This document shows positions 1 to 10,038 of a stretch of 45,903 bases of DNA, piece after piece; the stretch's first letter is position 1, and the number at the start of each line of letters is the position of its first letter. This DNA comes from a virus. The notes beneath the pieces were generated by a model that worked only from the letters and a program-made list of their open reading frames with translations, was not told the DNA's origin and did not search any database. The DNA is taken from IMG/VR virus record IMGVR_UViG_3300036985_005357, positions 1 through 45,903 of that record; one strand, given 5' to 3'. The position numbers were made by a program, and so were the translations under genes.

Positions 1-650
1 ACAGTAAGACCCATCTCTTTACTTAACTTTGCAAAAGCTTCTGAAGAAACTCCTCCGTATTTAAAGTTTTGATCTTCTGTTTTAGGTTTATTATCCTCTT
101 GCATTTTGAATGTTGCATCGAAGAAGGCTTTTCTCTTTTCTTCAAGTGGAACTTTTTTAGCTTCTAAATCATATATCTTTTTAGATAGATAATCATTATT
201 AATCTTTTTAGTTTTATCGTCTATGTTTGTTTTAGCCAACTCCTTTTTAAGTTGTTTAAATATATCTTCTTGCTCATCATTTATTTTTGTAAGCCCGATT
301 TTTCGTGTATACTTTTCAATTGCTCTTGCAAAGGTGTCTTTTGTAGACAAATCCATTCCAAAATCTTTCTCTAAGGATTTTACATCTTTAGCTTTCAATT
401 TTAGTGTGTCAGAAATTACTTCTGTTGCGTCAGGAAGTTTCATCTTTACTCCACCTTGCTCGTGAGTTTTACCTTCTACCTTTTGAATAGATTGATCTGG
501 ATACTTAATGTATTCATTTTTTTCTACTTCCGAATTTGGGGTTATAGGTGATCCAGGTTGAATACCTCTAGTAACTTCTCCTGTTAAAGTTCTCTCTATG
601 TTTTTATCTTCAGACTTTATTTTTATCTGATTAATGTCAAATCCTTTCAT
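1..650 (-). CDS. Partial virion-associated protein with THEQGG motif
   Basis: This gene runs off the left edge; 216 codons are visible. Its ATG lies one base after the stop of the preceding gene. The product is charged and helical (many Lys/Glu, residues 85-190). Residues 62-67 read THEQGG, followed by a short strand-rich stretch ending VISDTLKLKAKD. Similar 'HE(Q/E)GG ... EVI.D.LK' stretches occur in uncharacterised structural proteins of Bacteroidetes phages (from memory). Its place after the muzzle-like and lysozyme genes matches the internal/cargo proteins of crAss-like virions, but this is inferred from position only. The C-terminus is not in the window. Confidence 0.8.
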   Translation of the reverse strand, partial: MKGFDINQIKIKSEDKNIERTLTGEVTRGIQPGSPITPNSEVEKNEYIKYPDQSIQKVEGKTHEQGGVKMKLPDATEVISDTLKLKAKDVKSLEKDFGMDLSTKDTFARAIEKYTRKIGLTKINDEQEDIFKQLKKELAKTNIDDKTKKINNDYLSKKIYDLEAKKVPLEEKRKAFFDATFKMQEDNKPKTEDQNFKYGGVSSEAFAKLSKEMGLT

Positions 651-651
651 C

Positions 652-2022
652 TTATAAAAATATTTGTCCGTTTTCTATTTTAGATATTCTACCACTATGT
701 GTTTTTCCATCGTGCTCAAATTCCAAAAAATCTCCTACCTTGTGAGTAAAAGTTCCTCCACCTTTCATTTGTGGTTGTTCTTGTGCTTCAGGTTGCTCTT
801 GACCAGGTGCAGAATTTTCTCCTAACATCTGTTCAGCAATTTGCATAATAGCTTGGTAAGATTGTTCGTCTGTACCTTGCTCTTTTAGGTATTTGTCAAT
901 AGCTTCAAGAGAACCTAATCCCTCTACAAGTTGTTGAGCTACTTGAACCATTTGATCTTGAGGTTGTGCACCTTCTTGTGGCATTTCTCCACCATCTTCG
1001 GCAAAGAAGAATGTTCCACCATCTCTTGCATATGGTGTGTATCCAACATTATTAGTGTTATCTGTTTGAGAAATATTAGTGTATTTCTTTTCCTTCATTA
1101 AGTCATCATAGTAATTCTGTGTATAGTCATTCATCTTTGAATAACCTATTCCAGAAGCTACGTTTCTTGCTATATCAAATAAACCTGCACCAGCTCCACC
1201 TATAATATCAGCCCATTTTCCTTTAGTACCTTTCTCAGCTCCTAAGCCTCTACCAAGTGTAAACATCTCTGTAGAAATATCACTTCCTCCAGGATTCATA
1301 TAACGCATCATTGCATTTAGCCTTGCTTGGTCCTGATTAACTCCTGCACCTTGTTGGTCAGTTCTTGTACCTGTCTTTGGGTCATATGTTTTTTGGTCCA
1401 AACCTTGTGCAATTTCTGCATCAGTGTATAGACCATTTGGTATTTCAGTTCTTTGAGTGTCTTGTTTATTTTTTAAATAAGCATCATAATCAGAACCATA
1501 ACTTGTAGGTTGATTAGATAGAATCTTTGGAGGAGTCTCAGGCAATGTAGGCATAGATGTTCCCATATTCCATTGTACTGCTTGTGGAAATAATCCTTCT
1601 GCAGGCTTCATACCTTCTGTTATTGAAGGGGTAATATTTGACATAGCACCACCTAAACTTGGTGTTGGCTGTGGGTATGGTCTATATAAATATCTTTCTA
1701 AAGTACTTTGGTCAAGACCTGATGATGGCACTTTTATCTTATCTACACCTCCAGAGGTCTTAATAAACCCATCTGCAATTCTTTTTTCTCTATTTGCTAT
1801 AAAGGAGTTTACAAATGCTATGCTATCAGGATCTCCAGTATTAATACTTTCCCTAAAACTATCATAAGTTTTATATTTGTTATCTACAGTTTGATAAAAA
1901 CTATCCTTATAAACACTCTCGTCTATAGGGGGTGGATCTCCAGGTGTACCTGCAAGTTGTTGATACTGCTCTGATGTAATAACACCACCTAGTGCAAGTT
2001 TTTGTAAAGTCTTAATGTCCAT
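652..2022 (-). CDS. Hypothetical virion protein, Q/E/P-rich C-terminal part
   Basis: This 456-residue protein is not recognised as a named family. It has a mixed N-terminal half with many Pro, Gly and Tyr. Near residue 345 comes a Gly-rich stretch (YARDGGTFFFAEDGGEMP), then a Gln/Glu/Pro-rich low-complexity segment (about 350-425) and a short C-terminal beta segment (VGDFLEFEHDGKTHSGRI) that could form an SH3-like fold. Gly-rich 'DGG' stretches of this kind recur in tail-end proteins of Bacteroidetes phages. It starts with ATG and lies between the tail lysozyme and the THEQGG gene, so it is probably a virion or ejected protein. Confidence 0.85.
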   Translation of the reverse strand: MDIKTLQKLALGGVITSEQYQQLAGTPGDPPPIDESVYKDSFYQTVDNKYKTYDSFRESINTGDPDSIAFVNSFIANREKRIADGFIKTSGGVDKIKVPSSGLDQSTLERYLYRPYPQPTPSLGGAMSNITPSITEGMKPAEGLFPQAVQWNMGTSMPTLPETPPKILSNQPTSYGSDYDAYLKNKQDTQRTEIPNGLYTDAEIAQGLDQKTYDPKTGTRTDQQGAGVNQDQARLNAMMRYMNPGGSDISTEMFTLGRGLGAEKGTKGKWADIIGGAGAGLFDIARNVASGIGYSKMNDYTQNYYDDLMKEKKYTNISQTDNTNNVGYTPYARDGGTFFFAEDGGEMPQEGAQPQDQMVQVAQQLVEGLGSLEAIDKYLKEQGTDEQSYQAIMQIAEQMLGENSAPGQEQPEAQEQPQMKGGGTFTHKVGDFLEFEHDGKTHSGRISKIENGQIFL

Positions 2023-2030
2023 AATTATGT

Positions 2031-2061
2031 CAAATATAGGAAGTTTTTTATATATCTTAAA
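2031..2061 (-). promoter_or_regulatory. Candidate Bacteroidetes-type promoter (imperfect -33 box)
   Basis: Read on the minus strand this gives TTTA, 19 bases, then TATATTTG, an exact match to the TAnnTTTG -7 box with one mismatch in the -33 box. The last base of the -7 box lies 9 bases before the ATG of the gene at 2022. It is weaker than the other promoters in the window. Confidence 0.45.
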
Positions 2062-2078
2062 ATAGATTGCTTTTTGTA

Positions 2079-2999
2079 CTATTCACCTTGCTGGGAATAT
2101 CTTTGTCTAAATTCTTGAATCTTGTTGGAATCTAATAGAGAATGTAATGTTCCTCCATCACCCATCTGAGGATTTTGACCTGTTGAAAAAAGGCTATTAC
2201 CTTGCTGTACATCAAAACCTAAATTTTGTGTGTAAAGTCCTTGCTCCATTGCTGAAGGTATGTTTTCTATACTAGGATCGGTTGGAGTGTTGTCAGTAGG
2301 TGTTGGTGCTGAATATGCTTCTAGGAATGCTACACGATTGTTGTGGTCCTTTTCAGCCTTCGTAAGTTCTTGTACATTCTTAGATTTCTGTGCTAATTCC
2401 TCTTTTTGTTTCTCTTCCTCTAAGCGTCTGTTAAAATCACTTTTTTGTGCAGCAACATCCTCTTCTAATTTAACTATTCGTAAGTGTTCAGGTGTTGAGA
2501 TATTGTTTGTGTTAAGTGGCGTTATGTAAGATGATGTTGACCCCTGTGTATAGCCTGGTGTTGCAAATGAACCATTACCAAAATCTTTTAACCAATCTTG
2601 TCTTCCTGCAATCGCAGAAGAACTTTGGTCTTTTGGTCTCTCCCAACTAACCATAAAGTCTTTTGTTGCAGCTTCAGGTGTATCAAACTGTTTTGCTAAG
2701 TATTTTTTTGTGTCTGGTTCTGACAATGCAAAGGTGACTTGAGCTTCCCAATCTGTTAAATCTCCTCCTATAGCCTTCAATAACGCTTCTTTTCTAGGCC
2801 CATTATGTTGAAATAATCCTACAGCATTTCCATTATCCCCATAAATAGAATGTTGAAAACCCATAGATTCTGTATTTATATTAGCAACCATACCTAAAGC
2901 GTGATTTTTTGGCACGCCTTGCTTCATAATAAAATCTAGTAACTGTAGTGGGTCTACTTTTCCGTTATTAGCTACATCCTTTGCTCTCTCTTTTGCCAT
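2079..2999 (-). CDS. Tail-associated lysozyme (Phage_lysozyme2-like) with coiled coil
   Basis: A 306-residue protein. Residues about 18-140 resemble the phage tail lysozyme family (Phage_lysozyme2): GMVANINTESMG with Glu44 as the likely catalytic acid, then GNAVGLFQHNGPRK and a closing WERPKD stretch. Members cut peptidoglycan so that the tail can pass. Residues 175-225 form a strongly charged coiled coil, followed by a Pro/Thr-rich tail. The gene lies directly downstream of the muzzle-like gene, so the enzyme is probably carried in the virion and used at entry; a separate endolysin is found in the lysis cassette. The family assignment rests on motif recognition. Confidence 0.8.
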   Translation of the reverse strand: MAKERAKDVANNGKVDPLQLLDFIMKQGVPKNHALGMVANINTESMGFQHSIYGDNGNAVGLFQHNGPRKEALLKAIGGDLTDWEAQVTFALSEPDTKKYLAKQFDTPEAATKDFMVSWERPKDQSSSAIAGRQDWLKDFGNGSFATPGYTQGSTSSYITPLNTNNISTPEHLRIVKLEEDVAAQKSDFNRRLEEEKQKEELAQKSKNVQELTKAEKDHNNRVAFLEAYSAPTPTDNTPTDPSIENIPSAMEQGLYTQNLGFDVQQGNSLFSTGQNPQMGDGGTLHSLLDSNKIQEFRQRYSQQGE

Positions 3000-3010
3000 G
3001 AGTTTGTTTT

Positions 3011-3037
3011 AAAAACAAAGGTAGTGATTAAACTACC
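3011..3037 (-). terminator. Hairpin terminator after the muzzle-like gene
   Basis: On the minus strand GGTAGT-TTAATC-ACTACC forms a 6-bp stem with a 6-base loop, followed by TTTGTTTTT. It sits 30 bases beyond the stop of the 2323-residue gene and before the lysozyme gene. Confidence 0.55.
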
Positions 3038-3046
3038 CTTGTTAAA
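3016..3046 (-). promoter_or_regulatory. Candidate promoter overlapping the terminator
   Basis: The minus strand reads TTTA, 19 bases, then TACCTTTG, which matches the TAnnTTTG -7 box; the -33 box has one mismatch. It overlaps the hairpin at 3020-3037 and would start a transcript just before the lysozyme ATG at 2999. The overlap with the terminator makes it uncertain. Confidence 0.35.
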
Positions 3047-3066
3047 ATATATACACTTTTTTCTAA

Positions 3067-6000
3067 TTATTCGTAAAATGTTCTATCGTCCATTCCAAAC
3101 CTAAATATCATCTTATACTTACTTTCAATGTCATTAGATAATCTTACATTTAAGTAATCTCCTCTAAGTCTATCTCTATGCATGTTTCTGTAGTCTAATA
3201 ATCTATTATCAATAGTTTTATCTGTTTGAGAACAGTTATTTATAAATATTGGTAATCCTGATTTCTCATTTTTAATTAAATTGTACAAATAGTTAAAAGA
3301 GAATTTTCCGTCGATTTCTGATTGAAGAATAGAGACTGACGTAGGATTGTATTGTGGATAATCTATTTGTTGTCTTAAATTATTATTTTGTTGGAAAACA
3401 AGATTTAATTGTCCCGAGTTCTGTGTATTGTTATACACAATAGCTTTATTGAATCCTATTCCAAATCCGTCTGTGTAATCCCACTCACTGTAATACTTTC
3501 TTGCGTCAAGGTAATAAGATATACCATTTAAAACTGAGCCTGTGTACTTTGTCTGTAAACTATAATCAATTGTCCAAGGATAAAGTTTTCCATAAAATAC
3601 TTGGTAACTTGAAACGAATGGTAGATGCGACCATAATCCTAACTCAGTTGAGTCAGAAGAGTAGTTTATACCTGTTTGAAAGTAATTATGGTATCCTATG
3701 TAGTAATTAGGCTTAAACGAATAATAAGATACCCATCCTTCTGTAACAGGACTATATGCCACTGTCCAAGAACATTCTCTAAAATAAGTTGGATCACCTA
3801 ATTCTACCAAAGTAATTCCATAAGTAGTCTCTGTTAAACTACAATCTCCACAAATACTACTTGGAGTCAAATCAACATAACCTTCTTGGCACTCATATGT
3901 TAAAGCGTCCTCATAAAAATATCTCTCAGTTTCTGTTGAATAGATAAAGTTTAAGTCTGTCGTAGAAGTTGCATTTCTAAGCTCTACATCTGTATTATCT
4001 AATATTGCTGCACCGAACATACCCAAACTTCCGAAGTTCTTACCTTCAATCTTCACTGTGTGACAACCTTCTGTTAACTCAATAGGGTATATGTGAACTC
4101 TTTTAAAAGTAGTTGTATCATTACCTGATAAATATCCATGTTGTGGGGATATTACGGTGTGGTCTGATGTCAAAATTACCCCACCATCAACACTAAATCT
4201 AAACTGATTATCCGCTGTTAAAACAACATAATAGGTTTTTGGTGTAACTACATTAATAATGCTAGTTGCTCCATACCAGATATTGTAACCAAAAGATCCA
4301 CTCCATTTTGCTAATTTATTAACCAGACGGTCTACGACAACACCGTTACCTGTCCAAAATAAGTCTGTCAGGTGTTCAAATGTATATCCTGTAGGGGACA
4401 TTCCATCAACGTTACCTGAACCATTTGAATTATAAGCTGAGTATAAAGTTGGTTGATGAAACCCATAAGCTGTACTACCTGCGTAATCAACTACAACAGG
4501 TGTACCAACAGGTTCTTTTGGAGTAAGTGTAACTTTTGTACACACATTTCCAACAAGAGTATAACCTTCTGGGCAAGGTGATTCTACATAAAAACCTATT
4601 CCATCTTCATATGCTAAATCTTCGTTGATTATTGTATAATCTTTTTTAGTTATAAAGAGTCTTTTTAATCTGTCGTCCCACCCCATTGCAAGTCCTAACC
4701 CCTTGAAGTTATTATCTACATTAACTGTTGGGAATGTTCTTAGAATTTTAAATGGTAGGTTTTCCTTAAACCATTTTTCTAGTCCTTTTGTAATTTCTTT
4801 TAATCCTGATCCCCCAGGTTGTAAACTAAATACTTTTCCTCTTTTAGCATCAGCCCAAAAGTGTCCGAAATCACAAGATACTTTTGCATTATGTTGTGCA
4901 CCTCCGTAACCTAGTTGTGTGTTATTAAAGTTAATACTTCTTCCTGTAAATATACCTCCTATTCCTAAATTCTTTATTTCAGGGGTAAGTCTATCTTTTA
5001 ATACGTCTACAGCTCCAAAAATAGAAAGTCCATTAGTAAATCTTGCCAGCACTTGTCCTGATTCAATTCCATCCATTTCGGTAAGAGTACCATTATTTAT
5101 GGGAAACTGATATGCATCTAATGGTTTATACATTAACCAAGGGTCAAGAAGACCATTCTCAGAAACATCTTGTCCACTATACCTTACGGCATTTGGTAAG
5201 TTTGAAAGTTTGTCATAAACCTCCTTACTATAATTAGATGGTAACACCCTGTAGGGTACACTTGAATGTAAGGCAGAGTAAACATCATTATAAAAATAAG
5301 TGTTTGGTTCTCTAATGCTGACATTCTTTTCTTGTGTCCATTCCATTACATCTCCTACATTTGGGTAGAAATTTTCATGGTCTTCCCTTTTTCCATATCT
5401 ATAATTACAGTTTATTTCACTCTCCACTAAGAAGTGTGGTAATCCATAAGAATACAGATAGAACTTTGAAGGAGGTTTTACATACATCTTGTCATCCCCT
5501 GTCAAATACTCTAGGTCATAGTCAGATTTATTAGATGGCCAAACAAACATTGCGACATAATTATCTGTATCATTTATTTGGTAATCAATGTACTTTCTAC
5601 CTGTAGAATCCTCAGGGTTAATATTAAAGTATTTTGAATAAGCAAAAGGTGTCAGTGGTGCTAATCCAAAAGCATCTGTTGTAAAAAATGGAAACTTTCT
5701 TTTTATAGCAAATCTAGAAATAAATACGTCCCCTCCAAGGGCAATATCACAGTCAGATGTAGAAGATAAATCTCCACAAAATCCTGTACTCATCCAAGAA
5801 ATAGAATCTATTTGTCCATACTGAGAAGGTAAGTATTGTTTTAATGCTACATACGGTAAAGCTGTATTTGAGATTAGTGGGTTGCCACTATAAGGGTCTA
5901 TACCGTGACTTCTTCCAACACCTCCATAGCCTCTTCTACTAGATGTGGTAGTTGATATATCGAAGTTGTCATAATTTGAGTATACAGAAGGGTACTTTAT

Positions 6001-9000
6001 ATTATATGTAGGTGCTGCTCCTAAGCCTATAAAAACAGAGTCTTCTCTATCCTTATTATTTACTCGGTTATTTACACCTGTCAATTCATTTTTTAAATTC
6101 CAAAGTCCTTCACGTAAGTATGTAGTATTAGATATACCTCTTAAGGTACTGTCTGTAACACTATTTGGAATAAAATAGTTATAATACCCAACTGCTGTCT
6201 GATAGTAAGCAAAGTTCTCAGGCTTTCCTAAATTCGTTATAATTTGAATCCATTGCAGTCGATATTGCCCAGTTTTATAAATTGCTGCAATAACATATCC
6301 TGCAATAGCTATACCTGCAATAATACTTGCGGCTGGTGCAGAAACTCCACCAGACCCTGCTAATACTCCCCAATCAGAGGATTGCACTAAAACCTCTAGT
6401 AAACTTTCAGCAATAGCTAAACTAGTTGCTAAAGCATATGCATCACTCCCTAATAAAATATAAGTTGGGTGGTTTTTAACTTCATCATAAGATAATTGAC
6501 CCTTTCCAAAAATATAACCTTCTACACTTAACTCACTTGGAAGAGTGGGTTTATGAAAGTGTGTAGTTGGGCTATGAAATGTAAATAGATTATTTGAAGT
6601 GCTACCATATAAATGATTCTGAGATGAACCGTTTCTTGGATCTCCCCCTAAAGTATTTAATGGGTAGTTTGAATACAATTCTTTCTGTACACCATTTGAT
6701 TCATACATATCAAATAAAACACCCTTAGCTACAACAGACTTATTGTATCTTCTGTCCCCTCTAAAAATTTCATACTTCGTTATGTTTAATCTATCTTCTA
6801 ATGTTAGCAAATTATTATTTACCGCAATATCTAAAAAGGCATTTATTACATCAACACTTAAGTTGAACCCTATTGGATATATGACACTTTCCTTGAAGTC
6901 ACCTGGGTTTTGAGACGGATCAACACCATTCTCGTAAGACATATATGGTGCAATCTTAGAATCTGGATACTTATAATGTCTAATATTTGTATCCATAAAA
7001 TTAGTTCCTGCACTAAGTGTGTAGGCTCCACCTCCACCAACTGCTGTTACGTAGTTATCCTCAAATTCAGTTTGCCTTCCTACAGGTATATCTGATTGGT
7101 TAATCACTAAAGAAGATGAGTCAAATAATTCAGAATTACAAGTATACTTATCTAAGGATTCCCAATATGAAAAATTTCCCTTTTTATAAGGTATAGGGTC
7201 ACAATTTCCTAATTTTGGTATTGAGAAAGTACAGCTTGAAGTGTATGTCTCTCTTTTACCAAAACTTAAATTTGTAAATGTTATCTTATTTAAAGTTTGT
7301 TGTTCTCTTTGATAAATATTAAAACAACCACATGGGGGAGTCAATGTATAGTAAGTTTGTACTGTAGCTTTCGTTCCTGCCAAATCCCCTGTCACATTTG
7401 TTATACCAACTCCTGGCTCTAAACTTGTTGGTCCCCTAAAAGTGATAACACCTAAAGCAGATGTCACGATTATATCATGTGCTGAAAGTATGGCTGCTGC
7501 ATGTGTTGTAACAAAATTAGCTGCAGTTGTTGTTAAGTCTGTTGCAAATGTAACCAAGTAATTTGTAGCTACAATAAGAATGTTTGCAGTTCCTGTAGTT
7601 CCACTTAAAGTTATTGTAAACTCTTCGCTACCTCGTATGGGTGAATCTATTACAATATATCCTGTTGTCCCCGAAAAATCTGTTGGGTCAAGTTCTACAA
7701 ATTTATTTGTGTCTCCAACTAGTGTTACATCAGATACCACTCTTGAATAAGATGCAATATCTGTTGTAGATGCACAAGTATCATATACACTTATCCTAAT
7801 AGAGGTTCCAGAGTTATCATCTGAAAAATTACAAAGGATTGGGCTTAACTCAACAATAACCTTTTCAGGACCAGTGAAGTTAAACTTATACCATAATGCA
7901 TTTGTGTGTAATTTAGTTGAATAGTCTGTATAATTTTGAGCTGTAATAGTTGTCTGTAGTCCTGACAAAGCTCCTACAACTCCTTTATTATCTAAGTAAT
8001 ATTTTACATCTACTTGTGGATTAGTCCATGTAGTTAAAACTATTGCAGAAGTACATGCTATATTTGTAGGTAGTGTGCCTCTAGTATAAACAATTTCACC
8101 TGATTTCATGTAAGTTGTTTCAAACACTGTATCTGAAACAGGAGCTCCACCCCCATCAAGTAAAACAGAGTTACAAGTGGTAGGTGCTAACACTCTATCA
8201 TAATCAGCGAATGGAAATGCCTCTTGGACCACTACTTCTGCAGTTGTGCCAATTGCAATAGCTTCTTCTACTTCAAGAACAGCAGTGTCACAGTTGTCTC
8301 CATAATCTGGTGTACAATGATCTACAGCAGTAGATGCATCTGAAATTGCAGTTTGTATGTCAACCCATTGTGGGTCAACTGACGCAATTATAGCAGCAAT
8401 GTTTTGATTTACATATACAGCAATAGGTAGATTTGTTTCTACGTATACTACACCACTTGCAACAATTCCTAATTCTTTTATAGAAGCTCCATCATAAACA
8501 ATGCAACTTGATTCTACAGGTCTAATAACGGTTTCTGTATCTGCATAGGGTGGTACTACACAAACTCCTTCGTCAACCGTAGCTGTATTTTCAAATTGCC
8601 ACCTCAAAGTTCTATCCCCACCTTCGCATAAACTAGTATATGCTAAAATAGATTGAGAATTTAAATTATCAATAACTTCTAATTCACTTGCTGTTGGAGG
8701 TCTTGGTATTAATACAAAATTTGGTGTGTGATACCCACCTTTCATTGAAAATCTTATAGAGTATGGATATACTTCATCTCGCATAGCTGTCTTGAAGTTG
8801 GAGATGTTAGCTCCATCCATATATAAATCCTCATTTGCTTGCATAGTACCCCACTTAGCAAAACTTCCAAGAAGGTTTGCAATAGGTTGTAAGTTAAGTT
8901 CTTTTTGTGTTTCTAGCCCATAATGAAATAAATACCCATTACTTTGTGCTAACCCTTTTGATTTCTTATAGAAAGTTTTTATTTGGTTTATATCTTCTAC

Positions 9001-10038
9001 TGTTGTTCTAATACTATTTGTTAGAGATGCAACTATAATAGTGTTGACATCTGTTGGGTAGGTTCCATATTTAAAGTATTCAACTGCACCATCTAATCCT
9101 GATCTATGAATAACTGATAATGTATAGTTTCTATAATCTAAATCTAGTCCTGTAATATTTACCTTAAAAGATTTATTTGTTATATAGTCTAGGTTTGTCT
9201 GGTCAAGAATGTTATTATTCCGGTCATGTATTGCAAGGGGATTTGTCATGGAAAAATACTCTGAAATGATATTTCCACTTGCATCTGAATATGCAATAGC
9301 TACTTCATACATTCCCGCTTTTAAATTACCTCCGTCTTTTATTGAGTCTATCTGTACACAAGGGTGTTCAAATAACTTATCAACCCTCATCTTATCTACA
9401 TCAAGACAAGTTTCTGTGACATCTCCTGTACAAAGGTCAATATCCTGTGTGTATGTGTCTAAGTAATCAAGCTTAATATATCTTGATGGATTTAAATTGT
9501 CTGTAAAATAAATAACCTTTCCAACTGTTTCGGATTTAATGTGAATATTATTCTCAAATATTGGATAATCAATATTAAAGTTCAAAACTCTAGTTGCTGT
9601 AGAAGTTAACTCACAGTAGTCTGATACAAGTGTGTAATAAGAGCATGTATTTGTTTGTGTAGTGTTCTCTAAGCCATTTTCTAATACAACTGTTATATTG
9701 CATTCACATGCACTCTCAACTTGTGTCAGAGAAGTATAATTGTGGAAACTATTTATGTAACCTATTTCAGAAATATTTGTTGTAGGGTTGACTAAAAAGA
9801 AATATGTTCTTTCTCCATTTATATCAAACTTATGTCCTATTACTTTATACCCTGTCTTAAAACCAGTACACTTAATATTTGAACCCTCATTTTGCAACAT
9901 AACCACTCCGTTTCCATGTTCATCTTGGTAGTTACCATTTAACATGAAAGAATATTCTTGTGCAGAAAGTGTTGATTCATGGGCATCTCTGTTCATTCCC
10001 ATTTTAGGATTCTCAATCCCTTTAGCTTGTTTTCCCAT
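3067..10038 (-). CDS. Giant tail-hub (muzzle-like) structural protein, 2323 aa
   Basis: The largest gene of the window. Its position after connector- and IHF-like proteins and before lysozyme and cargo-like genes matches the tail stabilisation/muzzle protein of crAss-like phages, which closes the tail tip (analogous to P22 gp10). The protein is rich in beta strand, Asn, Tyr and Cys, with no signal peptide; a hydrophobic Ala/Gly-rich stretch lies near residues 1215-1260. Residues about 805-905 hold a module (TANILIVATNYLVTFATDL ... TGDLAGT) also found in the 754-residue protein. Residues about 1900-2005 (TADNQFRFSVDGG, HIYPIELTEGCHTVKIEGKN) look like a PA14-type sugar-binding sandwich. Start and upstream stop share one base (TAATG). 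The role is inferred from context. Confidence 0.8.
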   Translation of the reverse strand: MGKQAKGIENPKMGMNRDAHESTLSAQEYSFMLNGNYQDEHGNGVVMLQNEGSNIKCTGFKTGYKVIGHKFDINGERTYFFLVNPTTNISEIGYINSFHNYTSLTQVESACECNITVVLENGLENTTQTNTCSYYTLVSDYCELTSTATRVLNFNIDYPIFENNIHIKSETVGKVIYFTDNLNPSRYIKLDYLDTYTQDIDLCTGDVTETCLDVDKMRVDKLFEHPCVQIDSIKDGGNLKAGMYEVAIAYSDASGNIISEYFSMTNPLAIHDRNNNILDQTNLDYITNKSFKVNITGLDLDYRNYTLSVIHRSGLDGAVEYFKYGTYPTDVNTIIVASLTNSIRTTVEDINQIKTFYKKSKGLAQSNGYLFHYGLETQKELNLQPIANLLGSFAKWGTMQANEDLYMDGANISNFKTAMRDEVYPYSIRFSMKGGYHTPNFVLIPRPPTASELEVIDNLNSQSILAYTSLCEGGDRTLRWQFENTATVDEGVCVVPPYADTETVIRPVESSCIVYDGASIKELGIVASGVVYVETNLPIAVYVNQNIAAIIASVDPQWVDIQTAISDASTAVDHCTPDYGDNCDTAVLEVEEAIAIGTTAEVVVQEAFPFADYDRVLAPTTCNSVLLDGGGAPVSDTVFETTYMKSGEIVYTRGTLPTNIACTSAIVLTTWTNPQVDVKYYLDNKGVVGALSGLQTTITAQNYTDYSTKLHTNALWYKFNFTGPEKVIVELSPILCNFSDDNSGTSIRISVYDTCASTTDIASYSRVVSDVTLVGDTNKFVELDPTDFSGTTGYIVIDSPIRGSEEFTITLSGTTGTANILIVATNYLVTFATDLTTTAANFVTTHAAAILSAHDIIVTSALGVITFRGPTSLEPGVGITNVTGDLAGTKATVQTYYTLTPPCGCFNIYQREQQTLNKITFTNLSFGKRETYTSSCTFSIPKLGNCDPIPYKKGNFSYWESLDKYTCNSELFDSSSLVINQSDIPVGRQTEFEDNYVTAVGGGGAYTLSAGTNFMDTNIRHYKYPDSKIAPYMSYENGVDPSQNPGDFKESVIYPIGFNLSVDVINAFLDIAVNNNLLTLEDRLNITKYEIFRGDRRYNKSVVAKGVLFDMYESNGVQKELYSNYPLNTLGGDPRNGSSQNHLYGSTSNNLFTFHSPTTHFHKPTLPSELSVEGYIFGKGQLSYDEVKNHPTYILLGSDAYALATSLAIAESLLEVLVQSSDWGVLAGSGGVSAPAASIIAGIAIAGYVIAAIYKTGQYRLQWIQIITNLGKPENFAYYQTAVGYYNYFIPNSVTDSTLRGISNTTYLREGLWNLKNELTGVNNRVNNKDREDSVFIGLGAAPTYNIKYPSVYSNYDNFDISTTTSSRRGYGGVGRSHGIDPYSGNPLISNTALPYVALKQYLPSQYGQIDSISWMSTGFCGDLSSTSDCDIALGGDVFISRFAIKRKFPFFTTDAFGLAPLTPFAYSKYFNINPEDSTGRKYIDYQINDTDNYVAMFVWPSNKSDYDLEYLTGDDKMYVKPPSKFYLYSYGLPHFLVESEINCNYRYGKREDHENFYPNVGDVMEWTQEKNVSIREPNTYFYNDVYSALHSSVPYRVLPSNYSKEVYDKLSNLPNAVRYSGQDVSENGLLDPWLMYKPLDAYQFPINNGTLTEMDGIESGQVLARFTNGLSIFGAVDVLKDRLTPEIKNLGIGGIFTGRSINFNNTQLGYGGAQHNAKVSCDFGHFWADAKRGKVFSLQPGGSGLKEITKGLEKWFKENLPFKILRTFPTVNVDNNFKGLGLAMGWDDRLKRLFITKKDYTIINEDLAYEDGIGFYVESPCPEGYTLVGNVCTKVTLTPKEPVGTPVVVDYAGSTAYGFHQPTLYSAYNSNGSGNVDGMSPTGYTFEHLTDLFWTGNGVVVDRLVNKLAKWSGSFGYNIWYGATSIINVVTPKTYYVVLTADNQFRFSVDGGVILTSDHTVISPQHGYLSGNDTTTFKRVHIYPIELTEGCHTVKIEGKNFGSLGMFGAAILDNTDVELRNATSTTDLNFIYSTETERYFYEDALTYECQEGYVDLTPSSICGDCSLTETTYGITLVELGDPTYFRECSWTVAYSPVTEGWVSYYSFKPNYYIGYHNYFQTGINYSSDSTELGLWSHLPFVSSYQVFYGKLYPWTIDYSLQTKYTGSVLNGISYYLDARKYYSEWDYTDGFGIGFNKAIVYNNTQNSGQLNLVFQQNNNLRQQIDYPQYNPTSVSILQSEIDGKFSFNYLYNLIKNEKSGLPIFINNCSQTDKTIDNRLLDYRNMHRDRLRGDYLNVRLSNDIESKYKMIFRFGMDDRTFYE

